From Anaerococcus mediterraneensis (GTDB lineage Bacteria; Bacillota; Clostridia; Tissierellales; Peptoniphilaceae): 64,000 bases of DNA. Under the pieces are notes generated by a model. It worked only from the letters and a program-made list of their open reading frames with translations. It did no database searches and was not told the DNA's origin. Made by a program: the position numbers and the translations under genes. Positions 45,235 through 54,283 of the stretch are shown here, one piece after another (the stretch's first letter is position 1; every line of letters starts with the position of its first letter). The stretch spans positions 1,922,001-1,986,000 of the forward strand of contig NZ_LT635772.1 in the NCBI RefSeq assembly GCF_900128415.1, in the 5' to 3' direction.

Positions 45235-46554
45235 TTATCCTATCAGCTTTTCCCAACATTCTTCTATCAGACTATTAACATCTTCGCCACTTTTATATCT
45301 TTCTTCAAAGGATTTTTGATTAGCCCTAAGCCAATCATAAAAATTTAAAACCTTATTATAATCATAAGACTCGCCCAAGAAAGTATAGTCATCCTGCATC
45401 TTTGATAAACTATTATAAAGTTCTCTATAGTCATTATTTTCAAAATCCATAGAAGAAATTTTCTTAAAGGCTTCACGTCTTACAGGCATATAGCCAGTTT
45501 TTGTAACAAAATCTAAGTTTCTCCCACTTTCTGTAATCCATTTGGCAAATATGGCTGCCGCCTTTGCCTTTTCATCAGTAGTCTTATAGGCGCAAAGCCC
45601 TGTACCAGCTAGGGTATCAAACTTATTACCACTCTTATTTATTGGCAAAGCTAAAACTTTTAGATCCATAGGCTCAGACCTATTGTCTGGGTAGGTCACC
45701 GTATCATTATAATATAAAACAGCGGCAGATGAACTTATCCCTGCTAGAGTTTCCCCTGTCATCATCTGGGTATTGGCATAAAGATCTGACACAATGATAT
45801 GGCCCTTTACCAGGGAGGTCATAAATTTATCAAATTCTTTTTTAAATTCCATGTTATTTTTATCATACCAACCATGGTCGTTATGGAGTTTGGCATTTGG
45901 ATTTGTTGAAAGATTGGCCAGTTCAATTTCCCTCAAAATGTAGTCCATGGCACAAAAAGCCTTGCCATCTGACCAGTCATAAAATTTCTCAGCCGCATCA
46001 AAAAATCCATCCCAACTTACAAGGTCGTCATAACTTATACCTGTTTCCTCAGAAAACCTAGCAAACATAGACCCATTTATAAAGAGCATATGGGTCGATT
46101 TTGAGATAGGAAAAACTAAAAGCTTATCTCCCACCTTGCCATCTTCTAAAAAATCTTCCTGATAATCACTGAGTTCTTCTTTTGTAAAATAATCTTGCCA
46201 ATCAATTAGGTTTTCACTCCCCAAATCATCGGCATTTCCACTATGGCAAAAGAACAAATCTGGCATTTTTTTTGCCCCGGACTTGCCCGCCTGAGAATCT
46301 AAAAGCTCATCGCCAATTTCTGCTGAATTACTTGTCGCAGTAACATTTATAACAATTCCTTCCTTACTACCCACAGTTTCGTTAAAGTCGTCAACGAGCT
46401 TATCCATAGGAGATGAAGCCTGTTCGCCATAAACGTGCCACATTGTAAGACTTACTGGTTCTTTTTTATTATTTAAAAGTATAACAAGCAGGGTGATAAT
46501 TATAAAAACAAATATAATAATTATAGCCAGCTTTTTGTATTTGCTCTTTTTCAT
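45235..46554 (-). CDS. Membrane-anchored extracellular solute-binding protein, orphan
   Basis: 439 residues. The N-terminal helix (about 9-27) has no lipobox Cys and probably stays as an uncleaved anchor. The rest is a type 1 solute-binding fold (VSLTMWHVYGEQ, VGDKLLVFPISKSTHMLFIN, GTGLCAYKTTDEKAKAAAIFAKWI, YMPVRREAFK) like sugar-binding proteins of ABC importers. No permease or ATPase is encoded with it; the next gene is a membrane LuxR regulator. I infer that it delivers ligand to that sensor rather than to a transporter. Confidence 0.82.
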   Translation of the reverse strand: MKKSKYKKLAIIIIFVFIIITLLVILLNNKKEPVSLTMWHVYGEQASSPMDKLVDDFNETVGSKEGIVINVTATSNSAEIGDELLDSQAGKSGAKKMPDLFFCHSGNADDLGSENLIDWQDYFTKEELSDYQEDFLEDGKVGDKLLVFPISKSTHMLFINGSMFARFSEETGISYDDLVSWDGFFDAAEKFYDWSDGKAFCAMDYILREIELANLSTNPNAKLHNDHGWYDKNNMEFKKEFDKFMTSLVKGHIIVSDLYANTQMMTGETLAGISSSAAVLYYNDTVTYPDNRSEPMDLKVLALPINKSGNKFDTLAGTGLCAYKTTDEKAKAAAIFAKWITESGRNLDFVTKTGYMPVRREAFKKISSMDFENNDYRELYNSLSKMQDDYTFLGESYDYNKVLNFYDWLRANQKSFEERYKSGEDVNSLIEECWEKLIG

Positions 46555-46592
46555 AAAGTCCTCAATTCATAAAAAAACATCTTCTCTATTTA

Positions 46593-46621
46593 AAACTAAC
46601 ATAATTTTTTTACAATGTCAA
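46593..46621 (-). promoter_or_regulatory. Promoter of SBP/LuxR pair
   Basis: Perfect TTGACA, 17 bp, then TAGTTT preceded by TG (extended -10) on the minus strand, about 38 bp before the ATG of the solute-binding protein. Confidence 0.5.
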
Positions 46622-46692
46622 GATAAGTTCATATAGGAATTGGTTAAAATATTATCATTAATTCTAGCATGCTTTAAATAGTTTGTATTAAA

Positions 46693-46740
46693 AAAGATGA
46701 AATATCAAAATAGACTTCTCTATTCTAATATTTCATCTTT
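46693..46740 (-). terminator. Terminator of ogg/sortase transcript
   Basis: 13-bp outer stem AAAGATGAAATAT/ATATTTCATCTTT with a nested AATAGA/TCTATT hairpin, followed by TTTTTTAAT on the minus strand. Confidence 0.85.
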
Positions 46741-46744
46741 ATTC

Positions 46745-47647
46745 TTATTTGCCTATTGCATTTTCTCTTCCATAATAAAATAGGTATTGCTGGGCATAGC
46801 CTGCTAGGTCTCCAAAGATTTCTCTGGCGTAGTCGTCTACTTGTTTTTTTGGTACTTCCTTGCCGATAAAAAGTGTTTCCATCACCCTTTTAATCCAAAC
46901 ATCAACTGGAAAGGTCTCTCTCCTGTGGTAGGCAAAAAGCATAATACAATCTGCTACCTTTGGGCCAATACCTGGTAGGCTCATCAGTTTCTTTTTCAAA
47001 TCTATATCAGAAAGATTTTTTTCATTATCAAAGTCCAAAAACCCATCTACAAAGGCCTTTGCTGTTTCTACAATTCTAACATCACGAAAACCAACCCTGG
47101 CATATTCCCTTAGGTCTAGCGGATCGACCTTGGCTAGGACATGAGGGCTTGGAAATTCATAATAGGTCCTGCCCATATATTCGCCTATTGGTTTGCCATA
47201 TCTTTCTGAGATAATTCTGACTGCTTTTTTTATCCTCGGGATTTGGTTGTTGGCTGAGATTATAAAAGAGATTGTTGTTTCGAAGAGCTCTTGGTTTAAA
47301 ATCCTAATCCCATGGCCATAGTTGCTGGCTTCTTTTAGGATATCTGATTTTGACAAATCTCTTTTTATAGATCCGTAGTCTGTTCCGAGGTCAAAATAAT
47401 CATAAAAAATCTCATAAAATTCTTCTAAACTTACATTTCTTATAAGGGTATAGTCGTCAATCTCGAGGAGGTTTATTATCTTAGCTAAAAAGACAGCTGT
47501 ATAAGAGCCGTCTTCTTCAAGATTGAAATTAAAGCACTGACCACACTCAAAAATATGGTCAGGCTTGAAGGAATCCTCCCTAAGGATTAGACCCTCGGGT
47601 CTTTCTTCGATATTTAATTTTCTCTTTTTGCTTGTTTGATATCTCAT
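46745..47647 (-). CDS. ogg: 8-oxoguanine DNA glycosylase, OGG family
   Basis: 300 residues. The helix-hairpin-helix reads LMSLPGIGPKVADCIML with the catalytic Lys near 230, and the catalytic Asp is in FPVDVWIKR near 248. The N-terminal domain has FECGQCFNF, typical of bacterial OGG1-like enzymes that remove 8-oxoguanine and cut the strand. Its start overlaps the sortase stop (TAATG). Confidence 0.92.
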   Translation of the reverse strand: MRYQTSKKRKLNIEERPEGLILREDSFKPDHIFECGQCFNFNLEEDGSYTAVFLAKIINLLEIDDYTLIRNVSLEEFYEIFYDYFDLGTDYGSIKRDLSKSDILKEASNYGHGIRILNQELFETTISFIISANNQIPRIKKAVRIISERYGKPIGEYMGRTYYEFPSPHVLAKVDPLDLREYARVGFRDVRIVETAKAFVDGFLDFDNEKNLSDIDLKKKLMSLPGIGPKVADCIMLFAYHRRETFPVDVWIKRVMETLFIGKEVPKKQVDDYAREIFGDLAGYAQQYLFYYGRENAIGK

Positions 47648-48429
47648 TATCTAATCCTTACAGCGTGTACTGCCAATCTTTGGTCATCATAATCGTATTG
47701 GCAGGTAGAAAGGGTTATAATTGTGTCGTCTTCTTTAAATGGTCTTGTATCCAAATTTACCTCTGATCTTGACATGAGTTTGTTATAATAAGGAACCTTG
47801 TCTCCTCCATAGGTAAAATCTAAGGTCCTATAGTCATAATCAGATGGGGTACCATAGGCTGAGAAAATCTCATATTCCCTAAGCCCTTCTTCTGTAGTCA
47901 GGTAAACAATTCTATTTTTTTCTGCAAATTCTTGTTTTCTATATTGGTCAAGAGGTGTAAACATAGAGTCAATCTCTAGATGGTGACCATAGATAACTGT
48001 ATTATCATCATTGATATCTGTGGAGTTATAAACATCCATAAAGATAGAACCGGCTATATCATACTCCTTATTTAGGCCCTTTCTTAGATAAAACTCATTG
48101 TCAGGTCCTTGGAGGATTGGGTATTTTATACCTGTCCCTGGTATTTCTAAAATAGCTACTACATCTGAGTTTTGCTCTTTTAGTTTTTTTAGCAGGGTCA
48201 AATGAACTTTTTCCAGTCTTGCTAGAGGGTCTTGCTTGTCAGAAGCATTTCCATCATCTGACTGGTCCCTATCTACATCAGCCTCTACTTCTTCGGATAG
48301 GTTTTTCAAATATTTGTTATTTTGATAATTGGTTCTATAATCTAAAAATCTCTTGCCCAGTATAGTTATGCAGGCCAAGATGATCAAAATTAGGATAAAC
48401 CTAATAAACGCCATTACTTTTGATTTCAT
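47647..48429 (-). CDS. srtB: Class B sortase
   Basis: 260 residues. One N-terminal helix (about 8-24), then the sortase barrel with YGHHLEIDSMFTPL (catalytic His) and LSTCQYDYDDQRLAVHAVR (Cys243 and the conserved Arg). The class B signature is the long segment between strands and the TLSTC motif. It anchors a surface protein to peptidoglycan; no substrate with an NPxTx-like signal is encoded in the window. AAGGTGG precedes the ATG. Confidence 0.92.
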   Translation of the reverse strand: MKSKVMAFIRFILILIILACITILGKRFLDYRTNYQNNKYLKNLSEEVEADVDRDQSDDGNASDKQDPLARLEKVHLTLLKKLKEQNSDVVAILEIPGTGIKYPILQGPDNEFYLRKGLNKEYDIAGSIFMDVYNSTDINDDNTVIYGHHLEIDSMFTPLDQYRKQEFAEKNRIVYLTTEEGLREYEIFSAYGTPSDYDYRTLDFTYGGDKVPYYNKLMSRSEVNLDTRPFKEDDTIITLSTCQYDYDDQRLAVHAVRIR

Positions 48430-48516
48430 TATTCCACCTTTAAAAACTTATTTTCATTAGTATAATATACCATAAGAGAAAATAAATAAAAGTTTTTTAC
48501 CAAAAAAGGAGATACC

Positions 48517-48753
48517 ATGAAAGATTACAAATTATATGTAGGAACAGTTTGCAGATTTTGCAAAAAAGTGGAAAATTTTATGGCAGAAAATGATATTGAT
48601 ATACCTACAGTAAATATACAAGAAGATAGACAAGCTATGCTAGATTTGGTAGAAAATGGCGGAAAAAGACAAGTACCTTGCCTCTACCACGATGGCGAAT
48701 ACCTATACGAATCTGATGATATTATAGAGTATTTGAAAGAAAACTATAGATAG
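48517..48753 (+). CDS. Glutaredoxin-like protein
   Basis: 78 residues, a minimal thioredoxin fold with the redox motif CRFC near residues 12-15 and the cis-Pro in RQVPCLYHDG. The C-terminal DDIIEYLKENY is typical. Likely a small cytoplasmic thiol reductant, or a glutathione-transferase N-domain-like protein. AAAGGAG gives a clear start; the HAD gene follows by 7 bp. Confidence 0.9.
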   Translation: MKDYKLYVGTVCRFCKKVENFMAENDIDIPTVNIQEDRQAMLDLVENGGKRQVPCLYHDGEYLYESDDIIEYLKENYR

Positions 48754-48760
48754 GATATAT

Positions 48761-49564
48761 ATGATAAAATTAATAGCATCTGATATAGACGAGACCATAA
48801 TAGATAAAAACCAAAAAGTCCCGGAAAGAAATAAAAATGCTATAAAGGCTGCTCTTGACAAGGGCCTTATAGTCATGCTTGCTACAGGCAGGGGACCTTA
48901 TGAACTTTTTGATATAGCTGACCAGGCCGGAGTCGTAGCAGATGATAGATATGTCATATGCTGCAATGGTGCAGTCATAATGAATGTCAAAACAAAAGAG
49001 ATAGTAGATGTACTCGATATGGATTTTTCTTATGCTAAAGAAATTTTTTCTTATGCCTACGAAAACAAACTAACATTCTATATCTATACGCTAAATAATA
49101 AATACGGTCTAAACCTATCAGACGATACAATCATAGCAGAAAAACATATAAATATAATCGATACAGACAATATAGATTTTCTGGAAAATGAAACGATACT
49201 AAAGGTCATCATAAAAAATGAAGACCTAAACTTACTCCAATCCCTAGAAGTAGATGTAGCAGCGATCACAAACTATGACCTTGAGATCACCTACTCATCT
49301 AATATGTATATGGAGATAAATTCCAAGGGAGTTAATAAGGCCATAGCCTTAGAAAAAGTAGCCAACCACCACGGCATAGATATGAAAAATGTCCTAGCAA
49401 TTGGCGATAACTACAATGATGTTGCTATGCTAGAAAGTGCAGGCACAGCTGTAGCAGTCAAAAACGCTAGACTCCAAGTCAAAGATAGTGCCGACTATGT
49501 AACAAAAGCCGACCACTGCCAGGGTGCTGTTGGAGAAGCCATAGAAAAATTTGTACTAAATTAA
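48761..49564 (+). CDS. Cof-type HAD-family phosphatase
   Basis: 267 residues. HAD motifs: SDIDETIID (nucleophile Asp8), ATGRG (motif II), Lys near 210 and IGDNYNDVAML (motif IV). A C2B cap domain fills the middle. Cof/YidA-type enzymes dephosphorylate sugar phosphates or flavin precursors; the substrate is unknown. It ends in a strong terminator. Confidence 0.9.
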   Translation: MIKLIASDIDETIIDKNQKVPERNKNAIKAALDKGLIVMLATGRGPYELFDIADQAGVVADDRYVICCNGAVIMNVKTKEIVDVLDMDFSYAKEIFSYAYENKLTFYIYTLNNKYGLNLSDDTIIAEKHINIIDTDNIDFLENETILKVIIKNEDLNLLQSLEVDVAAITNYDLEITYSSNMYMEINSKGVNKAIALEKVANHHGIDMKNVLAIGDNYNDVAMLESAGTAVAVKNARLQVKDSADYVTKADHCQGAVGEAIEKFVLN

Positions 49565-49588
49565 ACTAGCAGGTGCTAGTTTTTTTTA
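49564..49588 (+). terminator. Terminator of glutaredoxin/HAD pair
   Basis: AACTAGC/GCTAGTT stem with an AGGT loop and a run of T residues, starting at the stop codon of the HAD gene. Confidence 0.88.
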
Positions 49589-49590
49589 TA

Positions 49591-49615
49591 AAAAAAATGA
49601 TGGCCAAGCCATCAT
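49591..49615 (-). terminator. Terminator of small membrane protein
   Basis: ATGATGGC/GCCATCAT with a 3-base loop; on the minus strand it is followed by a T-run. A back-to-back pair with the previous terminator separates convergent genes. Confidence 0.85.
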
Positions 49616-49627
49616 CTGAAAAATATT

Positions 49628-49870
49628 TTAACTATATGTCCAATTTTTATAAGCCCTATAGACAAATATTACAAGTCCTATAAATAGGGCATAAGGCAAG
49701 AGTTTCAAAACAAAACTAAAAACCATAGCCAATATTAGAAGTATTGGAAGAAGTATCAGAAATCCCAATGAAAATATGGAAAAAGTAAAAAATCTTGTTT
49801 TTATACCAAAAATCTGTTTTAACATAGGAAGACCCACAACCAACAAGGCTATCATTAACAATATTGTCAT
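49628..49870 (-). CDS. Small hydrophobic membrane protein
   Basis: 80 residues, nearly all hydrophobic, with two to three membrane segments and a basic tail (VYRAYKNW). No family is recognised. AAAGGAG lies nine bases before the ATG and a terminator follows the stop, so it looks like a real single-gene unit. Confidence 0.65.
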   Translation of the reverse strand: MTILLMIALLVVGLPMLKQIFGIKTRFFTFSIFSLGFLILLPILLILAMVFSFVLKLLPYALFIGLVIFVYRAYKNWTYS

Positions 49871-49985
49871 AATTTCAAACTCCTTTTTATTTTATTATAC
49901 ATAATCAAAGATAAAAGTCAATAATATTAAACTATGATTTAATTTTTTTATTTATTATTCTTTATCAGATATTTGGAAATAAAAA

Positions 49986-50002
49986 AGGAGGCTAGGCCTC
50001 CT
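49986..50002 (-). terminator. Terminator of ferritin gene
   Basis: AGGAGGC/GCCTCCT with a TAG loop, then TTTTTT on the minus strand. Confidence 0.85.
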
Positions 50003-50014
50003 AAAATATTATTA

Positions 50015-50494
50015 TTATTGTCTTCTACCAAGTTGACCATCAAGGATGTAGATACCACCCCAGTTGCCATTGATTCTTTCAAGTCTTGTAACGATTTTGC
50101 CTACAGTGTCTTCTTCTTCTACTTGCTCATCGATAAAGCCTTTAAGGAATGAAAATACTCTAAGGTCTTCTTCTCTAGCTAGTTTTGCAATTTCTGTAAT
50201 TCTTCTTGTAACTTCTTTTTCATGGTCTAGAGCTGCCTTAAATACATCTACTAGACTTTCATAGTCATATTGTGGTTCGCCTATAGCTTTGTATCTAACA
50301 TCATAGCCTACTTCTTGTAGGAAATGTTTTATAGCTTCACCATGTTCGATCTCTTCGCGTACTTGGCTACCAAACCAATGGGTAAATCCATCAAGCTCAA
50401 GTCTATCTGTATAAGCAGCCATTGCCTTGTAGATATAAGCTGACTCATACTCAAAGTTCATTTGTTCATTTAATAAATCTAATACTTTACTCAT
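50015..50494 (-). CDS. ftn: Ferritin, non-haem iron storage
   Basis: 159 residues, a four-helix bundle. Ferroxidase residues appear in MNFEYESAYIY, REEIEHGEAIKHF and DEQVEEEDTV. The final NWGGIYILDGQLGRR segment is typical of Firmicute ferritins. It forms the 24-mer iron store. AAAAGGAG supports the start, overlapping the previous small gene by 8 bp. Confidence 0.92.
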   Translation of the reverse strand: MSKVLDLLNEQMNFEYESAYIYKAMAAYTDRLELDGFTHWFGSQVREEIEHGEAIKHFLQEVGYDVRYKAIGEPQYDYESLVDVFKAALDHEKEVTRRITEIAKLAREEDLRVFSFLKGFIDEQVEEEDTVGKIVTRLERINGNWGGIYILDGQLGRRQ

Positions 50495-50792
50495 TTATTT
50501 CTCCTTTTTCTAGATACTCCTCATAAGGTATATATATGCCATATATATCCAAATTTTTATCTAGGATCTCCTTTATTACTTTTGTTGTATATTTGGAGAT
50601 TATATTGACTGTAAAAGCTCCATCCTTTATCATAAACTCATCATTTTCTATAATCCCTTTTGCTTTTAGGCTCGAAAAAATATCCATCGCCTTTTGCTTG
50701 CTAAAGTTTTTATCAAGCACAAAGGTATATGGAAATACTTTGTCAGAATCCCCTAAGGGCTTTATTTTTTTGATGAGTAATAAATCCTTCAT
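50487..50792 (-). CDS. Small conserved-looking protein of unknown function
   Basis: About 101 residues, soluble, with alternating strand and helix content and an acidic end. No family is recognised. AGGAG is six bases before the ATG at 50792; the ATG two codons upstream is too close to it. Overlap with the ferritin start suggests coupled translation, but no sequence feature ties it to iron. Confidence 0.65.
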   Translation of the reverse strand: MKDLLLIKKIKPLGDSDKVFPYTFVLDKNFSKQKAMDIFSSLKAKGIIENDEFMIKDGAFTVNIISKYTTKVIKEILDKNLDIYGIYIPYEEYLEKGEINE

Positions 50793-50833
50793 AGCCATCT
50801 CCTATAATATATATTACCCAAATCCAAAAAAAT

Positions 50834-51463
50834 CTAACAATTTTTATATTTTTCTTCCATCTCCTCTTTAGAAAAAATACATCCGCAATAATCTTGTCTG
50901 TAAATTTCATACTTCTTTGACAAGTCTATAGATTTTTTGTAGCCGTCTTTTTTCTTAAAATCTGCATAAAGATATTTGATCCCATATTTTTTCTCTAAAG
51001 TCTCCCCGATTTGGTTTAGCCACTGGGCATTTTTATAGGGAGATATAGAAAGAGATGTTGAGAAATAATCATAGGCGTTTTCTTTGGCAAAGATTGCCGT
51101 TTTATCTAGTCTAAGCTCATAGCAGTCATAACAGGCTAGGCCAAACTCCCTATCGTCTTTGCGCTTTATAGCTACTTTTTCAAAGTCTCTTATGTCATTA
51201 GCAGGAATTATAACATTGCCCTCAAAATTTGATTTTTCTGCAACTTTCTTTAGATAAAAAGCCCTCTTATCAAGCTCGGCTTTTGGGTAGATCATGGGAT
51301 TATAAAAATATAAGTCCATATCAAAATGATCCCTGAGCCTTTCTATAACCTGGGTTGAGCAAGGCCCACAACAAACCTGGAGCAAGAGCCTAGGTTTTTT
51401 TCCATCTTGGTCCAATTTTTTTATAATATCTTCCATGACCTTTTCATAATTGATCTTGTTCAT
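50834..51463 (-). CDS. queH: Epoxyqueuosine reductase QueH
   Basis: 209 residues. The Cys motifs VCCGPCST, CYDCYELRL and DYCGC are the metal and cluster ligands of the DUF208/QueH family, which performs the last step of queuosine formation in tRNA. FYNPMIYPKAELDKRA is another family segment. AAGGAAAG precedes the ATG. It follows glnN by 26 bp. Confidence 0.93.
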   Translation of the reverse strand: MNKINYEKVMEDIIKKLDQDGKKPRLLLQVCCGPCSTQVIERLRDHFDMDLYFYNPMIYPKAELDKRAFYLKKVAEKSNFEGNVIIPANDIRDFEKVAIKRKDDREFGLACYDCYELRLDKTAIFAKENAYDYFSTSLSISPYKNAQWLNQIGETLEKKYGIKYLYADFKKKDGYKKSIDLSKKYEIYRQDYCGCIFSKEEMEEKYKNC

Positions 51464-51489
51464 TTCTTTCCTTTACTTCAAAATATATT

Positions 51490-53550
51490 TTACAAAGTTT
51501 TTAGCATATCTACATAGTTTGGACATGAATAATTTTCTCTTGATATCAATTTTTCTAAACCATCTGCAATTTTTCGAAAATCACTAGCAAGCTTTCTTGT
51601 TTCTTTTTGTAAATAATAGGCCTTTTCTTCCATATCAAAAATCCCATCACTTGTTTCTATAATTTCTGATATTTTTTCTAAATAATCTAAAAGTTCAGAA
51701 ACATTTTTATTTATCTTTATAGCCCTTTGTCTAAGCCTCTCATTTTCAATAAAAGATAAGTAGTCTTTGATTTCCTTAATCTCCCTAATAGCTGATGGAA
51801 GAATTTCTGCATGGATCATATTATTTAAGATTTCTAGTTGGGATGAGAAAAATTTGATAACATCTTCAAATTGTACCTTGATTATAGATTCTATCTCTTT
51901 TCTGCTAAATATACCAGCTCTTTGAAAAATATCGTAGGCATTTGTTTCTTTACCTGCCTTTAGGGCATCTAGAAAACTAGGATAATTTTCTAGGCCTCTT
52001 TTTTTGGCCTCATCCTTCCAAGCCTTAGAATAGCCATCGCCTTGGAAAAGTATGTTTTTATTAGCTAGGTAAATTTCCTTAATTATTTTATAGGCTTGTG
52101 CTTTTAAAGATTTTTCATCAATATTTTCTAGCCTCTTATAAATTTTCTCCAAAGACTCTGCCATAGCTATATTTATTACAGTATTAAGGTCTGCTGCAGA
52201 TTGTGAAGAGCCTAGCATCCTAAATTCAAACTTATTTCCGGTAAAGGCTATAGGAGAAGTTCTATTCCTATCTGATGTATCGGTTTTTATTTCTCCTAAA
52301 TATGGAATTTTGACCCTATTTGAAAGAACTTTTTCTTCAAAATTATCACTTGCAATTGACTTTAAAACTTCTTCTAAGTCTAAACCTATAAACATAGATA
52401 TTATAGCTGGTGGAGCTTCATCTCCACCCAACCTATAGTCATTGGTTACTGATGAAGATGCAATTCTTATAAGATTTTGATATTTATTGCAAGCTTCAAT
52501 CATAGCTGATAAAAACAATAGAAAAATAAGGTTATTTTTGGGGTCCTTGCCTGGGGAAAATAAATTCTTGCCATAATTTGTAGCAAGTGAATAATTATTA
52601 TGTTTGCCAGAACCTGCCATATTTTTAAAAGGTTTTTCTTTTAGCAAGCAAACTAAATCATGCTTTAGGGCAGTTTTTTCCAAAATATACATCAATAGCT
52701 GGTTATTGTCCACAGAAACATTGGCATTTTCAAACATAATTGCTATTTCAAATTGGTTTGGTCCCACCTCGTTATGCTCAGCTTCTACATAGATACCGAG
52801 GTCAAAAAGCTCTTTGTTTACATCTTCATAAAAATCATTTACTCTTTGTGGAATGGCTCCAAGATAGTGAGAAACAAGGTCTTTTTCAACCATTGGATCA
52901 GACCCTACCAGAGTCATACCAGAATACTCTAAATCAATCCTCTTATCATAATATTTTTTATCTATCAGGTAAAACTCCTGCTCAAGGCCAACCTTGGCCT
53001 TAACCCTATAAGTAGGCTCATCTTTTAAAAACAAATTGCAAACTTTAGTAGCCATCTTGCTTACCATGTTCATCGATTCTATTAGGGGAAGCTTTTTATC
53101 AAGCTTTTCTCCATAAAAAGAAACAAAAACAGATGGTATATACAAAACCTTGTCTATGATGAAGGAATTGGCTGTCAAATCCCAATACGTATAGCCCCTA
53201 GCTTCAAAAGTTGAACGCATACCACCTGATGGAAAAGAAGATGCGTCAGGCTCTCCTTTAATAAGCTCCTTGCCAGAAAACTTATTTATGGGATTGTGTT
53301 TTTCATCCCTGGTCAAAAAGGCAGTTTTTTTGCTAGCCGTCTTTCCATTTAATGGTTGAAACCAGTGGGTATAAGAAGTCGCCCCAAGAGATATGGCCCA
53401 AGATTTCATAGCATGAGCTATTGAATCAGCCGTTTCCCTATCCAAAGTCGCATTGTTTCTAGCAGCCTCCTTCCATTTCAAATAAACTGGGTATGGCACA
53501 TTTTTCTTCATTGTCTTTTTATCAAAAGCTAAATTTCCAAATTCTTTCAA
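51490..53550 (-). CDS. glnN: Type III glutamine synthetase GlnN
   Basis: 686 residues, the length of type III enzymes. Signatures include THWFQPLNG near the start, FLTRDEKHNPINKFSG, QEFYLID, EAEHNEVGPNQFEIA, MAGSGKHNNYS and DRNRTSPIAFTGNKFEFR. The enzyme makes glutamine from glutamate and ammonia as a large oligomer in the cytoplasm. The start is TTG at 53550, seven bases after AAGGAAG. An extended -10 promoter is nearby; a palindrome pair lies further up. Confidence 0.94.
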   Translation of the reverse strand: MKEFGNLAFDKKTMKKNVPYPVYLKWKEAARNNATLDRETADSIAHAMKSWAISLGATSYTHWFQPLNGKTASKKTAFLTRDEKHNPINKFSGKELIKGEPDASSFPSGGMRSTFEARGYTYWDLTANSFIIDKVLYIPSVFVSFYGEKLDKKLPLIESMNMVSKMATKVCNLFLKDEPTYRVKAKVGLEQEFYLIDKKYYDKRIDLEYSGMTLVGSDPMVEKDLVSHYLGAIPQRVNDFYEDVNKELFDLGIYVEAEHNEVGPNQFEIAIMFENANVSVDNNQLLMYILEKTALKHDLVCLLKEKPFKNMAGSGKHNNYSLATNYGKNLFSPGKDPKNNLIFLLFLSAMIEACNKYQNLIRIASSSVTNDYRLGGDEAPPAIISMFIGLDLEEVLKSIASDNFEEKVLSNRVKIPYLGEIKTDTSDRNRTSPIAFTGNKFEFRMLGSSQSAADLNTVINIAMAESLEKIYKRLENIDEKSLKAQAYKIIKEIYLANKNILFQGDGYSKAWKDEAKKRGLENYPSFLDALKAGKETNAYDIFQRAGIFSRKEIESIIKVQFEDVIKFFSSQLEILNNMIHAEILPSAIREIKEIKDYLSFIENERLRQRAIKINKNVSELLDYLEKISEIIETSDGIFDMEEKAYYLQKETRKLASDFRKIADGLEKLISRENYSCPNYVDMLKTL

Positions 53551-53594
53551 AATAATACTTCCTTATAATTTTCTTTTTCAAAATTTACTTTTTC

Positions 53595-53603
53595 ATTATA
53601 CCA
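53595..53603 (-). promoter_or_regulatory. glnN promoter, extended -10
   Basis: TGGTATAAT on the minus strand (a TGnTATAAT extended -10), about 45 bp before the TTG start. No good -35 hexamer is visible. Confidence 0.6.
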
Positions 53604-53699
53604 CGTGAATTTTAAAAATAAATTTGAATATTTATACTTATATTAATTTTTATAATAATTTCCTAAATGACATGGTCTAAAAATTTTATTTTATAACAT

Positions 53700-53747
53700 A
53701 TCTTCCGGAAGATATATCTTGACAAAAAAATTCATCTTCCGGAAGAT
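53700..53747. promoter_or_regulatory. Two identical 14-bp palindromes upstream of glnN
   Basis: ATCTTCCGGAAGAT occurs at 53700-53713 and 53734-53747, centres 34 bp apart. TTGACA (plus strand, 53719-53724) and its TTGTCA reverse lie between them. This is the layout of a repressor with two operator sites. The remaining part of the 330-bp gap between glnN and rpsI is AT-rich with no ORF supported by a ribosome site. Confidence 0.6.
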
Positions 53748-53833
53748 TTCATCATTTTTTAATTTTCTTTGTTACTAGTGTGTTACTAATGAGGCAAATT
53801 TTGCTAGTTTTCATAAAACTTTCAAATAAAGAA

Positions 53834-53864
53834 AAACCGCAAGAACATAGCATTCCTGCGGTTT
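53834..53864 (-). terminator. Terminator of rplM-rpsI
   Basis: AAACCGCA/TGCGGTTT stem with an inner GAA/TTC pair, followed by TTTCTTT on the minus strand. Confidence 0.85.
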
Positions 53865-53880
53865 GTTGTATATTGAATAA

Positions 53881-54273
53881 TTATCTCTTTGAGAATTGTG
53901 AAGATTTTCTTGCCTTTTTAAGACCAGCTTTCTTTCTTTCTTTTTTACGTGAATCACGTGTCAAGAATCCTGCTCTTTTTAGGGCTACTCTGTAGTCAGG
54001 GTTAGCTTCAAGTAGGGCTCTAGCTATAGCATGTCTAATAGCTCCTGCTTGTCCATTGTATCCACCACCGTTAACATTTACCCTAATATCATAGCTTGTT
54101 AGGTTTTCTGTTAGGGCAAGTGGGCTTCTTGCTACAATTCTTAGAGATTCAAAGTTGAAGTATTCATCTAAGTCTCTACCATTTACTAATATATTTCCAG
54201 ATCCTGGTACCATTGTTACTCTTGCAACAGAGGTTTTTCTTCTACCAGTTGATTGAATAATGTTATTTGCCAT
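53881..54273 (-). CDS. rpsI: 30S ribosomal protein S9
   Basis: 130 residues, standard length. [12 protein letters not shown] at the start, [21 protein letters not shown] in the middle and the C-terminal [17 protein letters not shown] identify uS9. It follows rplM by 10 bp with AAGGAG before the ATG. Confidence 0.97.
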   Translation of the reverse strand: MANNIIQSTGRRKTSVARVTMVPGSGNILVNGRDLDEYFNFESLRIVARSPLALTENLTSYDIRVNVNGGGYNGQAGAIRHAIARALLEANPDYRVALKRAGFLTRDSRKKERKKAGLKKARKSSQFSKR

Positions 54274-54283
54274 AATCTACTCC

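Noticed and set aside
53780..53995. Plus-strand ORF opposite the end of rpsI
   Set aside because: It spans the rpsI terminator and coding region on the other strand and has no ribosome site.
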